DNA from: Actinocorallia herbida
GTDB lineage: Bacteria > Actinomycetota > Actinomycetes > Streptosporangiales > Streptosporangiaceae
NCBI RefSeq assembly: GCF_003751225.1
Contig: NZ_RJKE01000001.1
Span: 3,038,001 to 3,102,000, forward strand
Length of the DNA: 64,000 nt
Reading direction: 5' to 3'
The stretch's first letter is position 1. Each line of letters begins with the position of its first letter. A model generated the notes under the pieces. The model ran no database searches and had not been told where the DNA came from. It saw only the letters and a program-made list of their open reading frames with translations. Shown piece after piece: positions 36,051-45,186 of the stretch. A program made the position numbers and the translations under genes.

Positions 36051-36881
36051 TCAGCGGAGGAAGTCGATGAGGGCGGCGTTGACCTCGTCGGCGTGGGTCC
36101 AGCCGATGGCGTGCGGGCCGCCTTCGACGACCTCGTAGCGGAGGTCGTGGAGGTGGCCCTTGAGCCGGTCTCCGGTCACGGCGATCGGCATGATCCGGTC
36201 GTCCTCGCCCTGAACGGCGAGGACGGGGATGTCGAACTTCGCGAGGTCGTCGCGGAAGTCGGCGGTCCAGGCGGCGACGCTGTCGTGGGTGGCGGTCGCG
36301 CTCGCCGCGGCGGCGACGGTGAAGAACGCCCGCAGCGCGTCGAAGCCGATCCGGGAGCCGCCCAGGACGTCGGCGTTGTGCGCCTCTTCGAGGAAGTTCT
36401 TCAGGAAGGCGAACCGGTCGGTGCGGATCTCGCGCCGCATGTCGGCGAAGATGGACCAGTCGATGCCCTCGGGGTTGTCGTCGTCCCAGCCGAGGCAGGG
36501 CGGCAGCGGCGCGAGCATCACCGCCTTGGCGACCCGCGCGGAGCTGTACGTCCCGATGTAGCGGGCGACTTCGCCGGTGCCCATGCAGGACCCGACGAGA
36601 ACGCCGTCGCGCAGGTCGAGCGCTTCCATGAGGACGCTGAGGTCGGCGGCGAAGGTGTCGAAGTCATAGCCGAACGAGGGCTGGTCGGACTTGCCGAATC
36701 CACGCCGGTCGTAGGTGATGACGCGATGCCCCTCGTCCAGCAGCGCCGCCGTCTGCTTCTCCCAGGCCGCCCCGCTCAGCGGGAAGCCGTGGACGAGTAC
36801 CACGGGAGTTCCCGAACCGTGGTCCTCGTAGAAGAGATGAATCGCCTTGCCGTTCTCTTCACCGACTTTCACGTACGGCAT
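36051..36881 (-). CDS. Haloperoxidase-like alpha/beta hydrolase with Cys at the nucleophile elbow
   Basis: A 276-aa protein of the cofactor-free haloperoxidase/arylesterase type: HGFPLSGAAW, YDRRGFGKSD, a nucleophile elbow G-S-C-M-G at 97-101, GEDDRIMP (acid) and GGPHAIGWTH (His). The elbow normally reads G-F/N-S-M-G; here the nucleophile position is Cys99, as in dienelactone hydrolases. The codon is TGC, so this is not a translation ambiguity. First gene of the hydrolase-hydrolase-sigma group. Confidence 0.85.
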   Translation of the reverse strand: MPYVKVGEENGKAIHLFYEDHGSGTPVVLVHGFPLSGAAWEKQTAALLDEGHRVITYDRRGFGKSDQPSFGYDFDTFAADLSVLMEALDLRDGVLVGSCMGTGEVARYIGTYSSARVAKAVMLAPLPPCLGWDDDNPEGIDWSIFADMRREIRTDRFAFLKNFLEEAHNADVLGGSRIGFDALRAFFTVAAAASATATHDSVAAWTADFRDDLAKFDIPVLAVQGEDDRIMPIAVTGDRLKGHLHDLRYEVVEGGPHAIGWTHADEVNAALIDFLR

Positions 36882-37053
36882 TTGCGTCTCCTTCGGGCCG
36901 GCGCTCCACCCGGACGTTCCGGGCTTGCCACCTCACCATCCCTGTTTCGCGGGAGAACGGCATGACATGAACGAATGAGATCTCCTGCCGCAGTTCGGGG
37001 GGACTTCGGTCCCGACGGAACAGGGTGTGGCCAAGGGCTTTCGCGGGCACGCG

Positions 37054-37093
37054 AAGGACCGGAACCGCCCGTCAGGGAATGGTCCCGGTCCTT
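37054..37093 (-). terminator. Hairpin downstream of the first LuxR-ATPase gene
   Basis: AAGGACCGG / CCGGTCCTT, 9 bp perfect with a 22-nt loop, begins 13 bp past the stop codon of the minus-strand regulator gene. It has no T-run. Confidence 0.45.
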
Positions 37094-37105
37094 GTCGCCG
37101 TTCCG

Positions 37106-39889
37106 TCAGTCGACGGTTCCGTCGCGCTCCAGGTAAGCGCGGGCGAGTTCCACACGGGAATTCACGCCGATTTTGTGGAAGATGTGCATGACGTGGGTGC
37201 CGACGGTCGCGGGGGAAAGGAAGAGCCGTTCCGCGGCCTGCCGGTTGGTCGCGCCCTCGGCGACGAGCGCGGCGACCCGCCGTTCGGCGGGGGTGAGCGC
37301 GCCCCAGCCCCGCTCGGCGCGCCGCCGGGTCCTGCGCCGCCGGTGCCCGGCCGCGCTCAGCCTGCGCCGGACCTCGGCCGCGGCGTGCTCGGCGCCGGTG
37401 CGCGTGTAGCCGCTCTCGGCCCGGGTGAGGTGCTGGACGGCGGCGGCCTGGTCGGATTCCAGGAGCAGTCTTCCGGCGTCCTCCGCCGCGGCGGCGAGCG
37501 GCAGCGGGCAGGGCAGCCCGTCGAGGATCCCGACGGCCCGCAGGACGGCGTCGGCCTCGCCGTCGAGGAGCCCGCGGGTGTGCGCCGCGATCGCCGCGAA
37601 GTAGGGGACACCGGGGTTGAGCCCGGCCCGGAGCTCCGCCTCGGCGACCAGGGCGGCGGCGTGGTCGCGGAGGCCGCCGTCCAGGAGGGCCCGCACGAGA
37701 TGCGGATCGTCGGCCGGGTCCGCGGGGAACCCGGACGCGGTCGGGGGCCCGCAGGTCGTCGCGGCCTCTTCCAGCAGGGCGCAGGCCCGGTCGGGGGCGG
37801 CGAGGAGCGCCGCGGACCGGGCGCCCGCCCGGCGCAGCGGTCCCGCCCCGTCGCTCAGCCGGGTAGCCGCGAGCTCCGCCGCGGCGTGGTCGCCGGTGAG
37901 CGCCGCGACCCGTCCGATGACGGCGAGGGCCTCGAAGGCGACGGCCTCGCCCGAGCCGGATTCCTCCGCCAGCGCGAGCGCGGCCTCGGCTTCCGTACGT
38001 GCTTCGGCCAGGCGTCCGGTGGTGAAGAGCAGCCGGGCGCGGACCGCGCGCCAGAGGTCGAGCCCCTGGCCGTGGCCCGGCCGCTGCGCCGCCGCGACGC
38101 CCTCGTCGGCGGCGCGCAGCCCGTCGTCGACCCTGCCGGTGATGCCGTGCAGCGCCGCCGCCCAGACCGCGGGGAAGAACAGCGCGGAGGAGTCCGGAGC
38201 CGCGGCGACGGCCGCCGCGGCCAGGCTTTCGGCCTCGGTGAAGTCCAGCCGGAAGGCCCGCAGCAGGGAGTCGGCGGTCCGCAGCAGCGCGACGGCCGGG
38301 TCGCTCCCGGCCCGTGCGACGGACTCGCCGGCGGGCGCGAGCAGCAGTTCGGCGGCCCCGTCGTCCCCGGTCAGAAGGGTGGTGAGGCAGTGCAGCGCCG
38401 TGAGCTGCGCGCGCGGCTCGTCCGGCGCCCCGTCGAGGCGGGCGCCCGCCCGGCTGTGCCGCAGCGCCTCGGCCGACGACCCCCGCAGCGCCGCCATGGC
38501 CGCGCCCAGCCTGACCCGTGCTTCGACGGCCACAGGCAGGGCGCCTTCCAGGACGGACTCCGCGAGCGCCAGCCCTTCGCCGGCCCGGCCGGTCCGCGCG
38601 AGCAGGGGAAGAGCGTCCGCGACGGCGTCGGCGCGTTCCGCCGAGCCTTCGGGGGCGAGCTTGACGGCCTGGAGCGCGATCGGCACCGCGGCCTCGGGTG
38701 AGCCCTCCGACAGGTCGGCGAGCGCCCTGCGCAGCAGCGCGGCGGCCTCGGCGTCGCCGGGCTCCGCGGTCTCCGCCATGGCCAGCGCGACCTGGGAGAG
38801 TGCCGCGCCGCGCGCCAGGCTGAGGTCGGCGGCTTGCTTGCGCAGCGCCCGGCGCAGCGACACCGGCACGGTCCCGCGGATCGCCTCGCGGACGAGGTCG
38901 TGCCGGAAGGTGAGGGGGTCGGTGGGCCGGACGAGGTCGGCGTCGACGGCCTCCTGAAGGGCCGCGACGAGTTCGGCGATGGTCCGGCCGCTGAGGTCGG
39001 CGAGCCGGTCGGCCTCCAGGTCGCGGCCGAGGACCGACGCGAGCTGGAGCACCTCCCTGGCCAGCGGGGAGAGGTGGCCGAGGAGGCGCTGCGCGGAGCC
39101 GTAGGAGTGGATCGGCGAGTGCCGCCCGGTCAGGTGGGCGACCGCGTCCGACCGGGTGACGGCGCCCTCGCCGACGAGCCCGCGGAGGGTCTCGGTCACC
39201 TGGAGCGGACGTCCTTCGGCCTGCCGGAGGAGGGCGAGGATGTCCGCGTCCGGTTCGGCGGCCAGCAGGTCGCGGGCGATGAGGGCGACCTCGTCGTCGG
39301 GCAGGGGGTCGAGGCGCAGGGTGCGGGCGCCGCTGTAGGTGAGCTTGGCGACGGTGGCCCGGACGTCGGCGTCCGGCGAGCCGGTACGGACGGTGGCCAG
39401 CCACAGGACGGGCTGGCCGGTGAGCCGGTCCGCGAGGGTGCGCAGCGCGAGGAGCGTCCCGGCGTCGCACCACTGGAGGTCGTCGATGACGATGAGCAGC
39501 GGCCGGTCCTGCGCGGCCCGCCGCAGCTGGTCCTGTACCGCCTGGAACAGCCAGAACCGCTGGTCGGCGGCCTCCGACAGGGTCCGGAGCACCCCGGCGT
39601 CCACGACGGGCCGGCCGTCGGAGACCAGCGCCTGGAGCAGCGCGCCGAACGGGATGATCTGGTGGTCGCGCTCGCCGGTCCCGGCGAGGACGCGGACCCC
39701 GGTGGACTCCGCGAGCGCCCGCGCCTCACGGGCGAGACGGCTCTTCCCGACGCCGGGGCCGCCCTCCACGAGGAGGACACCGCCGTTCCCTTCGCACAGC
39801 CGCTTGATCAGTCCGGCCAGGTGGGCGACTTCCCTATCGCGTCCCCTGAGCCGGGGCTCACACAGAGACCCTTCCTCCACCGACTGCAT
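37106..39889 (-). CDS. Large LuxR family ATPase regulator (LAL type), copy 1
   Basis: A 927-aa regulator. The N-terminus carries an AAA/STAND ATPase with Walker A GGPGVGKS (43-50) and Walker B LLIVIDDLQW; the middle is a helical TPR-like sensor region; the C-terminus (~865-925) is a LuxR HTH (LTPAERRVAALVAEGATNRQAAERLFLSPATVGTHV). ATG 39889 has GGGAG upstream; an earlier ATG at 39970 lacks one. It follows another regulator of the same kind, encoded upstream on the same strand with about 75 bp between them. Confidence 0.88.
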   Translation of the reverse strand: MQSVEEGSLCEPRLRGRDREVAHLAGLIKRLCEGNGGVLLVEGGPGVGKSRLAREARALAESTGVRVLAGTGERDHQIIPFGALLQALVSDGRPVVDAGVLRTLSEAADQRFWLFQAVQDQLRRAAQDRPLLIVIDDLQWCDAGTLLALRTLADRLTGQPVLWLATVRTGSPDADVRATVAKLTYSGARTLRLDPLPDDEVALIARDLLAAEPDADILALLRQAEGRPLQVTETLRGLVGEGAVTRSDAVAHLTGRHSPIHSYGSAQRLLGHLSPLAREVLQLASVLGRDLEADRLADLSGRTIAELVAALQEAVDADLVRPTDPLTFRHDLVREAIRGTVPVSLRRALRKQAADLSLARGAALSQVALAMAETAEPGDAEAAALLRRALADLSEGSPEAAVPIALQAVKLAPEGSAERADAVADALPLLARTGRAGEGLALAESVLEGALPVAVEARVRLGAAMAALRGSSAEALRHSRAGARLDGAPDEPRAQLTALHCLTTLLTGDDGAAELLLAPAGESVARAGSDPAVALLRTADSLLRAFRLDFTEAESLAAAAVAAAPDSSALFFPAVWAAALHGITGRVDDGLRAADEGVAAAQRPGHGQGLDLWRAVRARLLFTTGRLAEARTEAEAALALAEESGSGEAVAFEALAVIGRVAALTGDHAAAELAATRLSDGAGPLRRAGARSAALLAAPDRACALLEEAATTCGPPTASGFPADPADDPHLVRALLDGGLRDHAAALVAEAELRAGLNPGVPYFAAIAAHTRGLLDGEADAVLRAVGILDGLPCPLPLAAAAEDAGRLLLESDQAAAVQHLTRAESGYTRTGAEHAAAEVRRRLSAAGHRRRRTRRRAERGWGALTPAERRVAALVAEGATNRQAAERLFLSPATVGTHVMHIFHKIGVNSRVELARAYLERDGTVD

Positions 39890-39966
39890 CGGTCTCCCTC
39901 TCTCCTGCTCGCCGGGACGGCTTCGTGCCGTCCCGTCCACCGCTCCGCCGAACTGCCGGCGGGGCG

Positions 39967-42816
39967 TCACGCCAAAAAGTCCGGTCGGTCCAGCACCAGC
40001 CGCGTCAGTTCCACCCGTGAGACGACCGCCAGTTTCTGGAAGGCGTGCCGCAGGTGGGAGCTGACGGTGTGCGGGGAGAGGTACAGGTGCGCCGCCGCCT
40101 CCCGGTTCGTCGCGCCCTCGGCCACGAGCCGGACGACGTCGAGTTCGGCGGGGGTCAGCCCGAGCGGGCCCTCCCCACCCCGTTCCGCCGGCGAGGGGCG
40201 GCGCACGCCGAGGCCGCGCAGCCGCCGCCGTACGCGGGCGGCCTCCCTGGCCGCGCCGCTCGTGGTGTGCCGGTCGAGCGCGGCGTCCAGGAGGGCGACG
40301 GCCCGGTCGGTGTCCCCGCCGAGGGCGAGCAGCCGTCCGGCGTCCTCCGCCGCGGAGGCGTGCAGTGGCCTTCGTTCGGCGTCCGCCAGCAGCGCGACGG
40401 CCTCCTCCGCAAGGTCGCCGTCCACCTGGAGCAGCGCGCGGGCGTGCCGGGCCAGCCCCCGCACGAGCCGCACGTCAGGGTTGCGCGCGGCGAGCCGGTC
40501 GAGTTCCGCGACGGCCTGGGCGGCCCGCTCCGGCGCCCCGGCCCGCATGGCGATCCGGGTGAAGACGACGAGGTCCGCGAGGTCGGGCGGGGTCGCGAAG
40601 CACGGTTCGAGCCCGCCGACGACGGACCCGGACAGGAGGTCGAGGGCCCGGACGGAGTCGTCTTCGGCGTCGGCCGCGAGCGCCGCCATCCACGCGCCGG
40701 TGCGGTGCGCCGCGGGGAGGGGGTCGGCCAGGAAGCGCGTCCCATCGGCGGCGCACCGCCGGATGCCCTCCTTGTCGCCGACCGCCAGCGCGACCCGGCC
40801 GAGCACATAGCGCGCGGTCACCTCGGTGAAGACGCCGGAACCGAGGTCACCGGACATGGCGAGGCCCGCCTCGGCTTCGGCCTTGGCGTCGGCGAGCCGT
40901 CCGGCGTCCAAGAGGAGCCTGGCCCGGGTCATCGTCCACAGGCACAGCGCGGGGGCCTGTCCGGTCTTCTGCGCCCGCGCGATGCCGGCCTCGGCTTCGC
41001 GCAGGCCCTCGCCCGTCCGTCCCGCCGCGCCGAGCAGCAGGGTGTGCCAGCAGGATTCGGGGATCCACCGGGCGTCCGGCACGTCGGCGGAGGCGGCGAG
41101 GCCGACCGCGCGGTGCTGGAGGCGGAAGGCCTCGGCGAGGTCGCCCCGGTACAGCGCGACCACCGAGGACGCGGCGAGCGCGGTCGCCTCGGCGACCCGG
41201 TCTCCGCAGGCCAGCGCCTCGGCCTCGGCGAGCCGCGCGGCCCGGTCGGTCTCGCCGATCTCCGCGCAGAGCGAGAGGTTCAGCGCCTGCACGGACAGGA
41301 GCGCCGCGCGCATCCGGGTCGACAGGCCGGGCAGGTCCAGCGCGGTCCGGCACTCGCGCACCGCGTCGGCGAAGGAGTGCCTGCCGGACAAACGCGCTAC
41401 GCCGAGTCGTACCCGTGCCTCGGCTTCCGGCTCCAACCGGCCGCTCAAGGCCCGATCTGCAAGCGCGCGCGCTTCGTCGGCCTGCCCGTCCCGCCACAGC
41501 AGCATGACCGTCTCGCCGACGACATCGGCCGTCTGCGGGCCGGCCGGACCGGACAGCTCGAGGGCGCGCCTGCTGACGGCGGCGGCCGCCGCCGGGTCGT
41601 GCGGCGCGAGGTCGGCGGCGGCGCCGCGCAGCAGCTCGACGGCCCGGTGATCGCCGGGCAGCGCGGTCGCGGCGAGTTCGGCGGCCACCCGGGCCGGGGG
41701 CTGCCCCTGGTCGAGCCGGACGTCCACGGCGCGCCGCCGCAGGCTCCGGCGCAGCGCGGCGGGAAGGGTGGCGGCGACGGCCTGCCGGATGAGGTCGTGC
41801 CGGAAGACGAGCCCGTCGTGCCCGTCCACGAGAAGGTCGGCCGCGACCGCCTCCCGGGTGGCGGCGGTGAGTTCGAGCGCGGACACGTCGAGCAGCGCGG
41901 CGAGCTCGCCGACGGTGACGGTCCGGCCGAGCGCCGCGGCGATCCGGACGGCGTCACGGGTCGACGGCGCGAGTTCGTCGAGGCGGTGGCGGATCGAGGA
42001 GCCGAACCGCAGGGGCAGTCCCTCGCGGAGGGGCCGCGCCGACGGGCCGCGTTCGTCGCGCAGGCCGCGCAGCAGCTCGACCAGCAGCAGCGGGTTCCCC
42101 TGGGCACGGCGGGCCGAGCAGAGCAGGTTGGCGTCGGCGTCGGCGCCCAGGACGTCCCGGGCGAGCGCGGCGACCGCGTCATCGGGCAGCGCGCCGAGTT
42201 CCAGCCGGACCGCGCCGGTCTCGCGCAGCCGCTCGGCGAGCAGGCCGAGGGAGGCCGTCGGGGCACAGCCCTCGGCGCGCGCCAGGGATCCCGGCCGCAG
42301 CGCCAGCACCCAGAGGATCGCCTGCCCGGCCAGCCGCTGGGGCAGCGTGCGCAACGCGAGCAGCGACGCGGCGTCGCACCGGTGCGCGTCGTCGATGAGG
42401 ACGACCAGCGGCCGCTCGGCGGCGCGCTTCTCCAGCCGCTCCTGGATCTCCTGGAGCACCCAGAAGCGCTGGTCCTCGGAGGTGAGCCCGCGCAGGACCG
42501 CCTCGTCCAGCACCGGGTCGGGGCCCGAGAGCAATGCCTCGAAGAGCGCCCCGAACGGCGTCATCCGGCTGTCGGGCACCCCCGTGGCGCACCTGCGGTC
42601 GATGCCGGCGGCCCCGGCCCGTCGGCTGATCTCGGCCAGCAGCCGGGTCTTGCCCGCCCCGGGCGCGCCTTCGACGACCACCACGCCGCCCGAGCCCGCC
42701 GCGAGCGCGGCGAGCCGGGCGTCGATCAAGGCGAGTTCGGCGGCGCGGCCGCGCAGCGGACGGGAGGACAGGTCATCGGCCTGAGGCGGGAAGACGCACG
42801 CGACGGCCCGGTTCAT
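39967..42816 (-). CDS. Large LuxR family ATPase regulator (LAL type), copy 2
   Basis: A 949-aa paralogue of the neighbouring regulator. Walker A is GAPGAGKT (50-57), Walker B VVLIDDAHRCD, followed by the same HRHDL-type winged segment (GLVFRHDLIRQAV), a TPR-like middle and a C-terminal LuxR HTH (LTPAELDVVRLVAEGATNREAAAHLYLSPHTVSSHL). Such proteins activate catabolic or secondary-metabolite genes on ligand binding. The frame is open far upstream, but the ATG at 42816 starts right before the conserved RGRAAEL block. Lies downstream of ltrA on the same strand. Confidence 0.88.
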   Translation of the reverse strand: MNRAVACVFPPQADDLSSRPLRGRAAELALIDARLAALAAGSGGVVVVEGAPGAGKTRLLAEISRRAGAAGIDRRCATGVPDSRMTPFGALFEALLSGPDPVLDEAVLRGLTSEDQRFWVLQEIQERLEKRAAERPLVVLIDDAHRCDAASLLALRTLPQRLAGQAILWVLALRPGSLARAEGCAPTASLGLLAERLRETGAVRLELGALPDDAVAALARDVLGADADANLLCSARRAQGNPLLLVELLRGLRDERGPSARPLREGLPLRFGSSIRHRLDELAPSTRDAVRIAAALGRTVTVGELAALLDVSALELTAATREAVAADLLVDGHDGLVFRHDLIRQAVAATLPAALRRSLRRRAVDVRLDQGQPPARVAAELAATALPGDHRAVELLRGAAADLAPHDPAAAAAVSRRALELSGPAGPQTADVVGETVMLLWRDGQADEARALADRALSGRLEPEAEARVRLGVARLSGRHSFADAVRECRTALDLPGLSTRMRAALLSVQALNLSLCAEIGETDRAARLAEAEALACGDRVAEATALAASSVVALYRGDLAEAFRLQHRAVGLAASADVPDARWIPESCWHTLLLGAAGRTGEGLREAEAGIARAQKTGQAPALCLWTMTRARLLLDAGRLADAKAEAEAGLAMSGDLGSGVFTEVTARYVLGRVALAVGDKEGIRRCAADGTRFLADPLPAAHRTGAWMAALAADAEDDSVRALDLLSGSVVGGLEPCFATPPDLADLVVFTRIAMRAGAPERAAQAVAELDRLAARNPDVRLVRGLARHARALLQVDGDLAEEAVALLADAERRPLHASAAEDAGRLLALGGDTDRAVALLDAALDRHTTSGAAREAARVRRRLRGLGVRRPSPAERGGEGPLGLTPAELDVVRLVAEGATNREAAAHLYLSPHTVSSHLRHAFQKLAVVSRVELTRLVLDRPDFLA

Positions 42817-42857
42817 GAGGGAGCTACCGCCTTTCGGGGGAGTGGCGCAGGGGAGGG

Positions 42858-44069
42858 TCAGGACAACCGGCAGAAACGGGACACCGAGGGGAAGGTGATG
42901 AGGACCATCAGCACGGACACCGCGGCGAGCGCCGCGATGACGGAGGCCGCCCCGGTGTACGGGGCCGCCAGGGGAAGCAGGAGGAGGGCGGCGACCCCGC
43001 AGCCGACCACGATCGGACGGAGCACGTGGTCGGCCAGGATCGGCGTGTGGATCAGCCACAGCAGCCCGACGAAGATCGCGGCGGGCACCGCGACGGCGTA
43101 GCAGATCGCCAGGGGTGAGGCCGCGACGCCGTGTCCGGTCTGCTCGACCGCCACCTCGAGTCCGGCCCCGAGGGCCGCGAGGGCCGCGAACACGCCGTAG
43201 TGCCCGTACCCCCACAGGTAGGAGGCGTGCCGCCGGGCGCTCAGCCCCTCCCCGGAGGGCAGGAGGAAGTAGAGCCACCACAGCGCGAACAGCAGGACCA
43301 GGCTGGACGCCGCGATGACCACGAGGGTGCCGCTGACATCGGCGGCCTCCAGGGCGGCGCGAACTCCGTTGGACGAGGCGAGCACGCTCTCGCCGAAGAG
43401 GATGATCGTGAACAGCCCGTAGCGCTCGGCGATGTGGTGGGGGTGCCACGTCGTCGGCTGCTCGCGCTCGGCCCACCGAGGCACGCCGAGTTCCAGCGCG
43501 GCCAGCAGCACGAACGAGGGGACCTGCGCCGCGGACGGCAGTGCGCCCGCCTCGGCCAGCACGAGGCGGAGGATCCAGCCGCCCTCCAGCACCGTGATCC
43601 CGGCGGCGTACCGCAGCGCGGTCCGGCGGCTCGCCGGATGCTCGGCCGCGGCCCGCAGCCACTGCGCGACGAGCGCGACGCGCATGATCAGGTAGCCGAT
43701 GGTGATCAGCAGGAAGTCGCCGTGGTCGGACGCCGCCGGCACCCCCGCGGCCAGGACCAGCACCCCGCCCATCTGGACCATCGTCAGCAGCCGGTAGGGG
43801 GCGTCGTCGGTGTCGTAGGACGAGGCGAACCAGGTGAAGTTCATCCACGCCCACCACACCGCGAAGAACACCTGGAGGAACGGGAGCACCCCGTTCAGCG
43901 CGTGCCCCTCGGCGACGTGGTGCGCGAACTGCGCGGTGACCGCGGCGACCGCGACCACGAAGGTCAGGTCGAAGAGCAGTTCGAGCTGGCTCGCGGTGCG
44001 GTGCGGCTCGTCGACGGCGCGCGCGGTCATCCGCACCCGGATCCGGTACTCGGCGCCTGCGGGGGGCAT
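42858..44069 (-). CDS. ltrA: Low temperature requirement protein A (LtrA) family membrane protein
   Basis: A 403-aa protein with about eleven hydrophobic helices. The N-terminal ELLFDLTFVVAV and WWAWMNFTWFAS, and the central IAERYGLFTIILFGESVL, are LtrA signatures. The function of LtrA is poorly defined. GGAAGGAGAG precedes the ATG. A TGTCACA-N16-TGTC element lies 76-102 bp upstream, suggesting ECF41 control. Confidence 0.85.
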   Translation of the reverse strand: MPPAGAEYRIRVRMTARAVDEPHRTASQLELLFDLTFVVAVAAVTAQFAHHVAEGHALNGVLPFLQVFFAVWWAWMNFTWFASSYDTDDAPYRLLTMVQMGGVLVLAAGVPAASDHGDFLLITIGYLIMRVALVAQWLRAAAEHPASRRTALRYAAGITVLEGGWILRLVLAEAGALPSAAQVPSFVLLAALELGVPRWAEREQPTTWHPHHIAERYGLFTIILFGESVLASSNGVRAALEAADVSGTLVVIAASSLVLLFALWWLYFLLPSGEGLSARRHASYLWGYGHYGVFAALAALGAGLEVAVEQTGHGVAASPLAICYAVAVPAAIFVGLLWLIHTPILADHVLRPIVVGCGVAALLLLPLAAPYTGAASVIAALAAVSVLMVLITFPSVSRFCRLS

Positions 44070-44144
44070 GGCCTCTCTCCTTCCGTCGGTGGAGTCCCCT
44101 TGGCGACGGCCTTCGCGGGCCGTCGAGACTCCGTATGCCGAGAA

Positions 44145-44171
44145 GACAAGGCGGCGCGCGCTCCTGTGACA
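44145..44171 (-). promoter_or_regulatory. Candidate ECF41 promoter for ltrA
   Basis: TGTCACA, 16 bases, then TGTC, reading toward ltrA. Known ECF41 promoters have TGTCACA at -35 and CGTC at -10. It is the weakest of the four sites because the -10 differs from the GGTC seen in the others. Confidence 0.4.
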
Positions 44172-44215
44172 CGGGTCGTGGATCGTTTTTGATCTGCCTT
44201 CGATTTCCGCCGACC

Positions 44216-44246
44216 TGTCACAGCGGGTGGCGGTGCCCGGTCATAG
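44216..44246 (+). promoter_or_regulatory. Candidate ECF41 promoter for the NmrA-like gene
   Basis: TGTCACA-N16-GGTCATAG, 51 bp upstream of the start codon. The stretch from the -35 through the -10 has the same length and largely the same bases as the element at 50993-51023. Confidence 0.65.
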
Positions 44247-44296
44247 CTGTCGACCGGGCACCAAGGGAGTCCCGGCGGACACAGAAGGGCCTTGGC

Positions 44297-45040
44297 ATGA
44301 AGATCGTGGTCATCGGCGGCACCGGCTTGATCGGCTCGAAGCTCGTCACCAAGCTCGGTGAGCACGGGCACGAGGCGATCGCGGCCTCGCCGAACACCGG
44401 CGTGAACACGCTCACCGGCGAAGGGCTCGCGGAGGTCATGAAGGGCACGGACGTCGTGATCGACGTGTCCAACTCGCCGTCGTTCGAGGACGCCGCGGTG
44501 CTGGAGTTCTTCACCACCTCCACCCGCAACCTGCTGGCCGCGGAGAAGGAGGCCGGGGTCGGCCACCACGTCGCGCTGTCGGTCGTCGGCACCGGCCGGC
44601 GCCCCGACATCGGCTACTTCGCGGCGAAGGTCGCTCAGGAGAACCTCATCAAGGAGTCGGGCATCCCGTTCTCCATCGTGCACGCGACCCAGTTCTTCGA
44701 ATTCGGCCAGCGCATCGCCGATGGCGCCACCAAGGGCAACGAGGTGTACATCGCACCCGTCGCCTTCCAGCCGATCGCGGGCGACGAAGTGGCACAGAAC
44801 GTCGGCCGGACCGCGGTGGGCACCCCGCTGAACGGGTCGATCGAGATCGCGGGCCCGACGCGCTACCAGATGGACGAGTTCTTCCGGAAGGCGCTCGCGG
44901 CATGGGGCGACCCGCGCGAGGTCGTCACCGACCCGCACGCGCACTACTTCGGCGCGGAGATCGACGAGCTGACGCTGGTCCCGGGCGAGGGCGCGACCCT
45001 CGGCCAGATCACCTACAAGGACTGGCTGAAGACCGCCTGA
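44297..45040 (+). CDS. NmrA-like NAD(P)-binding oxidoreductase
   Basis: A 247-aa atypical SDR. GGTGLIGS at 7-14 binds the dinucleotide; the 'SNSPSFED' and 'SVVGTGRRPDIGYFAAK' segments follow the NmrA/YtfG pattern, in which Tyr-x3-Lys is not strictly kept. Oxidoreductases and epimerases of this kind are classic partners of ECF41 sigma factors. A clear ECF41-type promoter is upstream. Confidence 0.85.
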   Translation: MKIVVIGGTGLIGSKLVTKLGEHGHEAIAASPNTGVNTLTGEGLAEVMKGTDVVIDVSNSPSFEDAAVLEFFTTSTRNLLAAEKEAGVGHHVALSVVGTGRRPDIGYFAAKVAQENLIKESGIPFSIVHATQFFEFGQRIADGATKGNEVYIAPVAFQPIAGDEVAQNVGRTAVGTPLNGSIEIAGPTRYQMDEFFRKALAAWGDPREVVTDPHAHYFGAEIDELTLVPGEGATLGQITYKDWLKTA

Positions 45041-45186
45041 CACGGCACGTCCGTGCCCATTGCGGGGGACGCGGCGGAGCCTGGCGCAGAGTGTGCCGCC
45101 GTGTCCCCTCCCACCCCGACCCCTGACGCACCGAGGAAGCGCACGGCCGCCGCCGCAGCGGCGCCGGAGAGGTAAGGACAGGCCAG

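Noticed and set aside
37025-43101. Long plus-strand open frames across the LuxR region
   Set aside because: Antisense shadows of the two LuxR-ATPase genes, with low-complexity translations.
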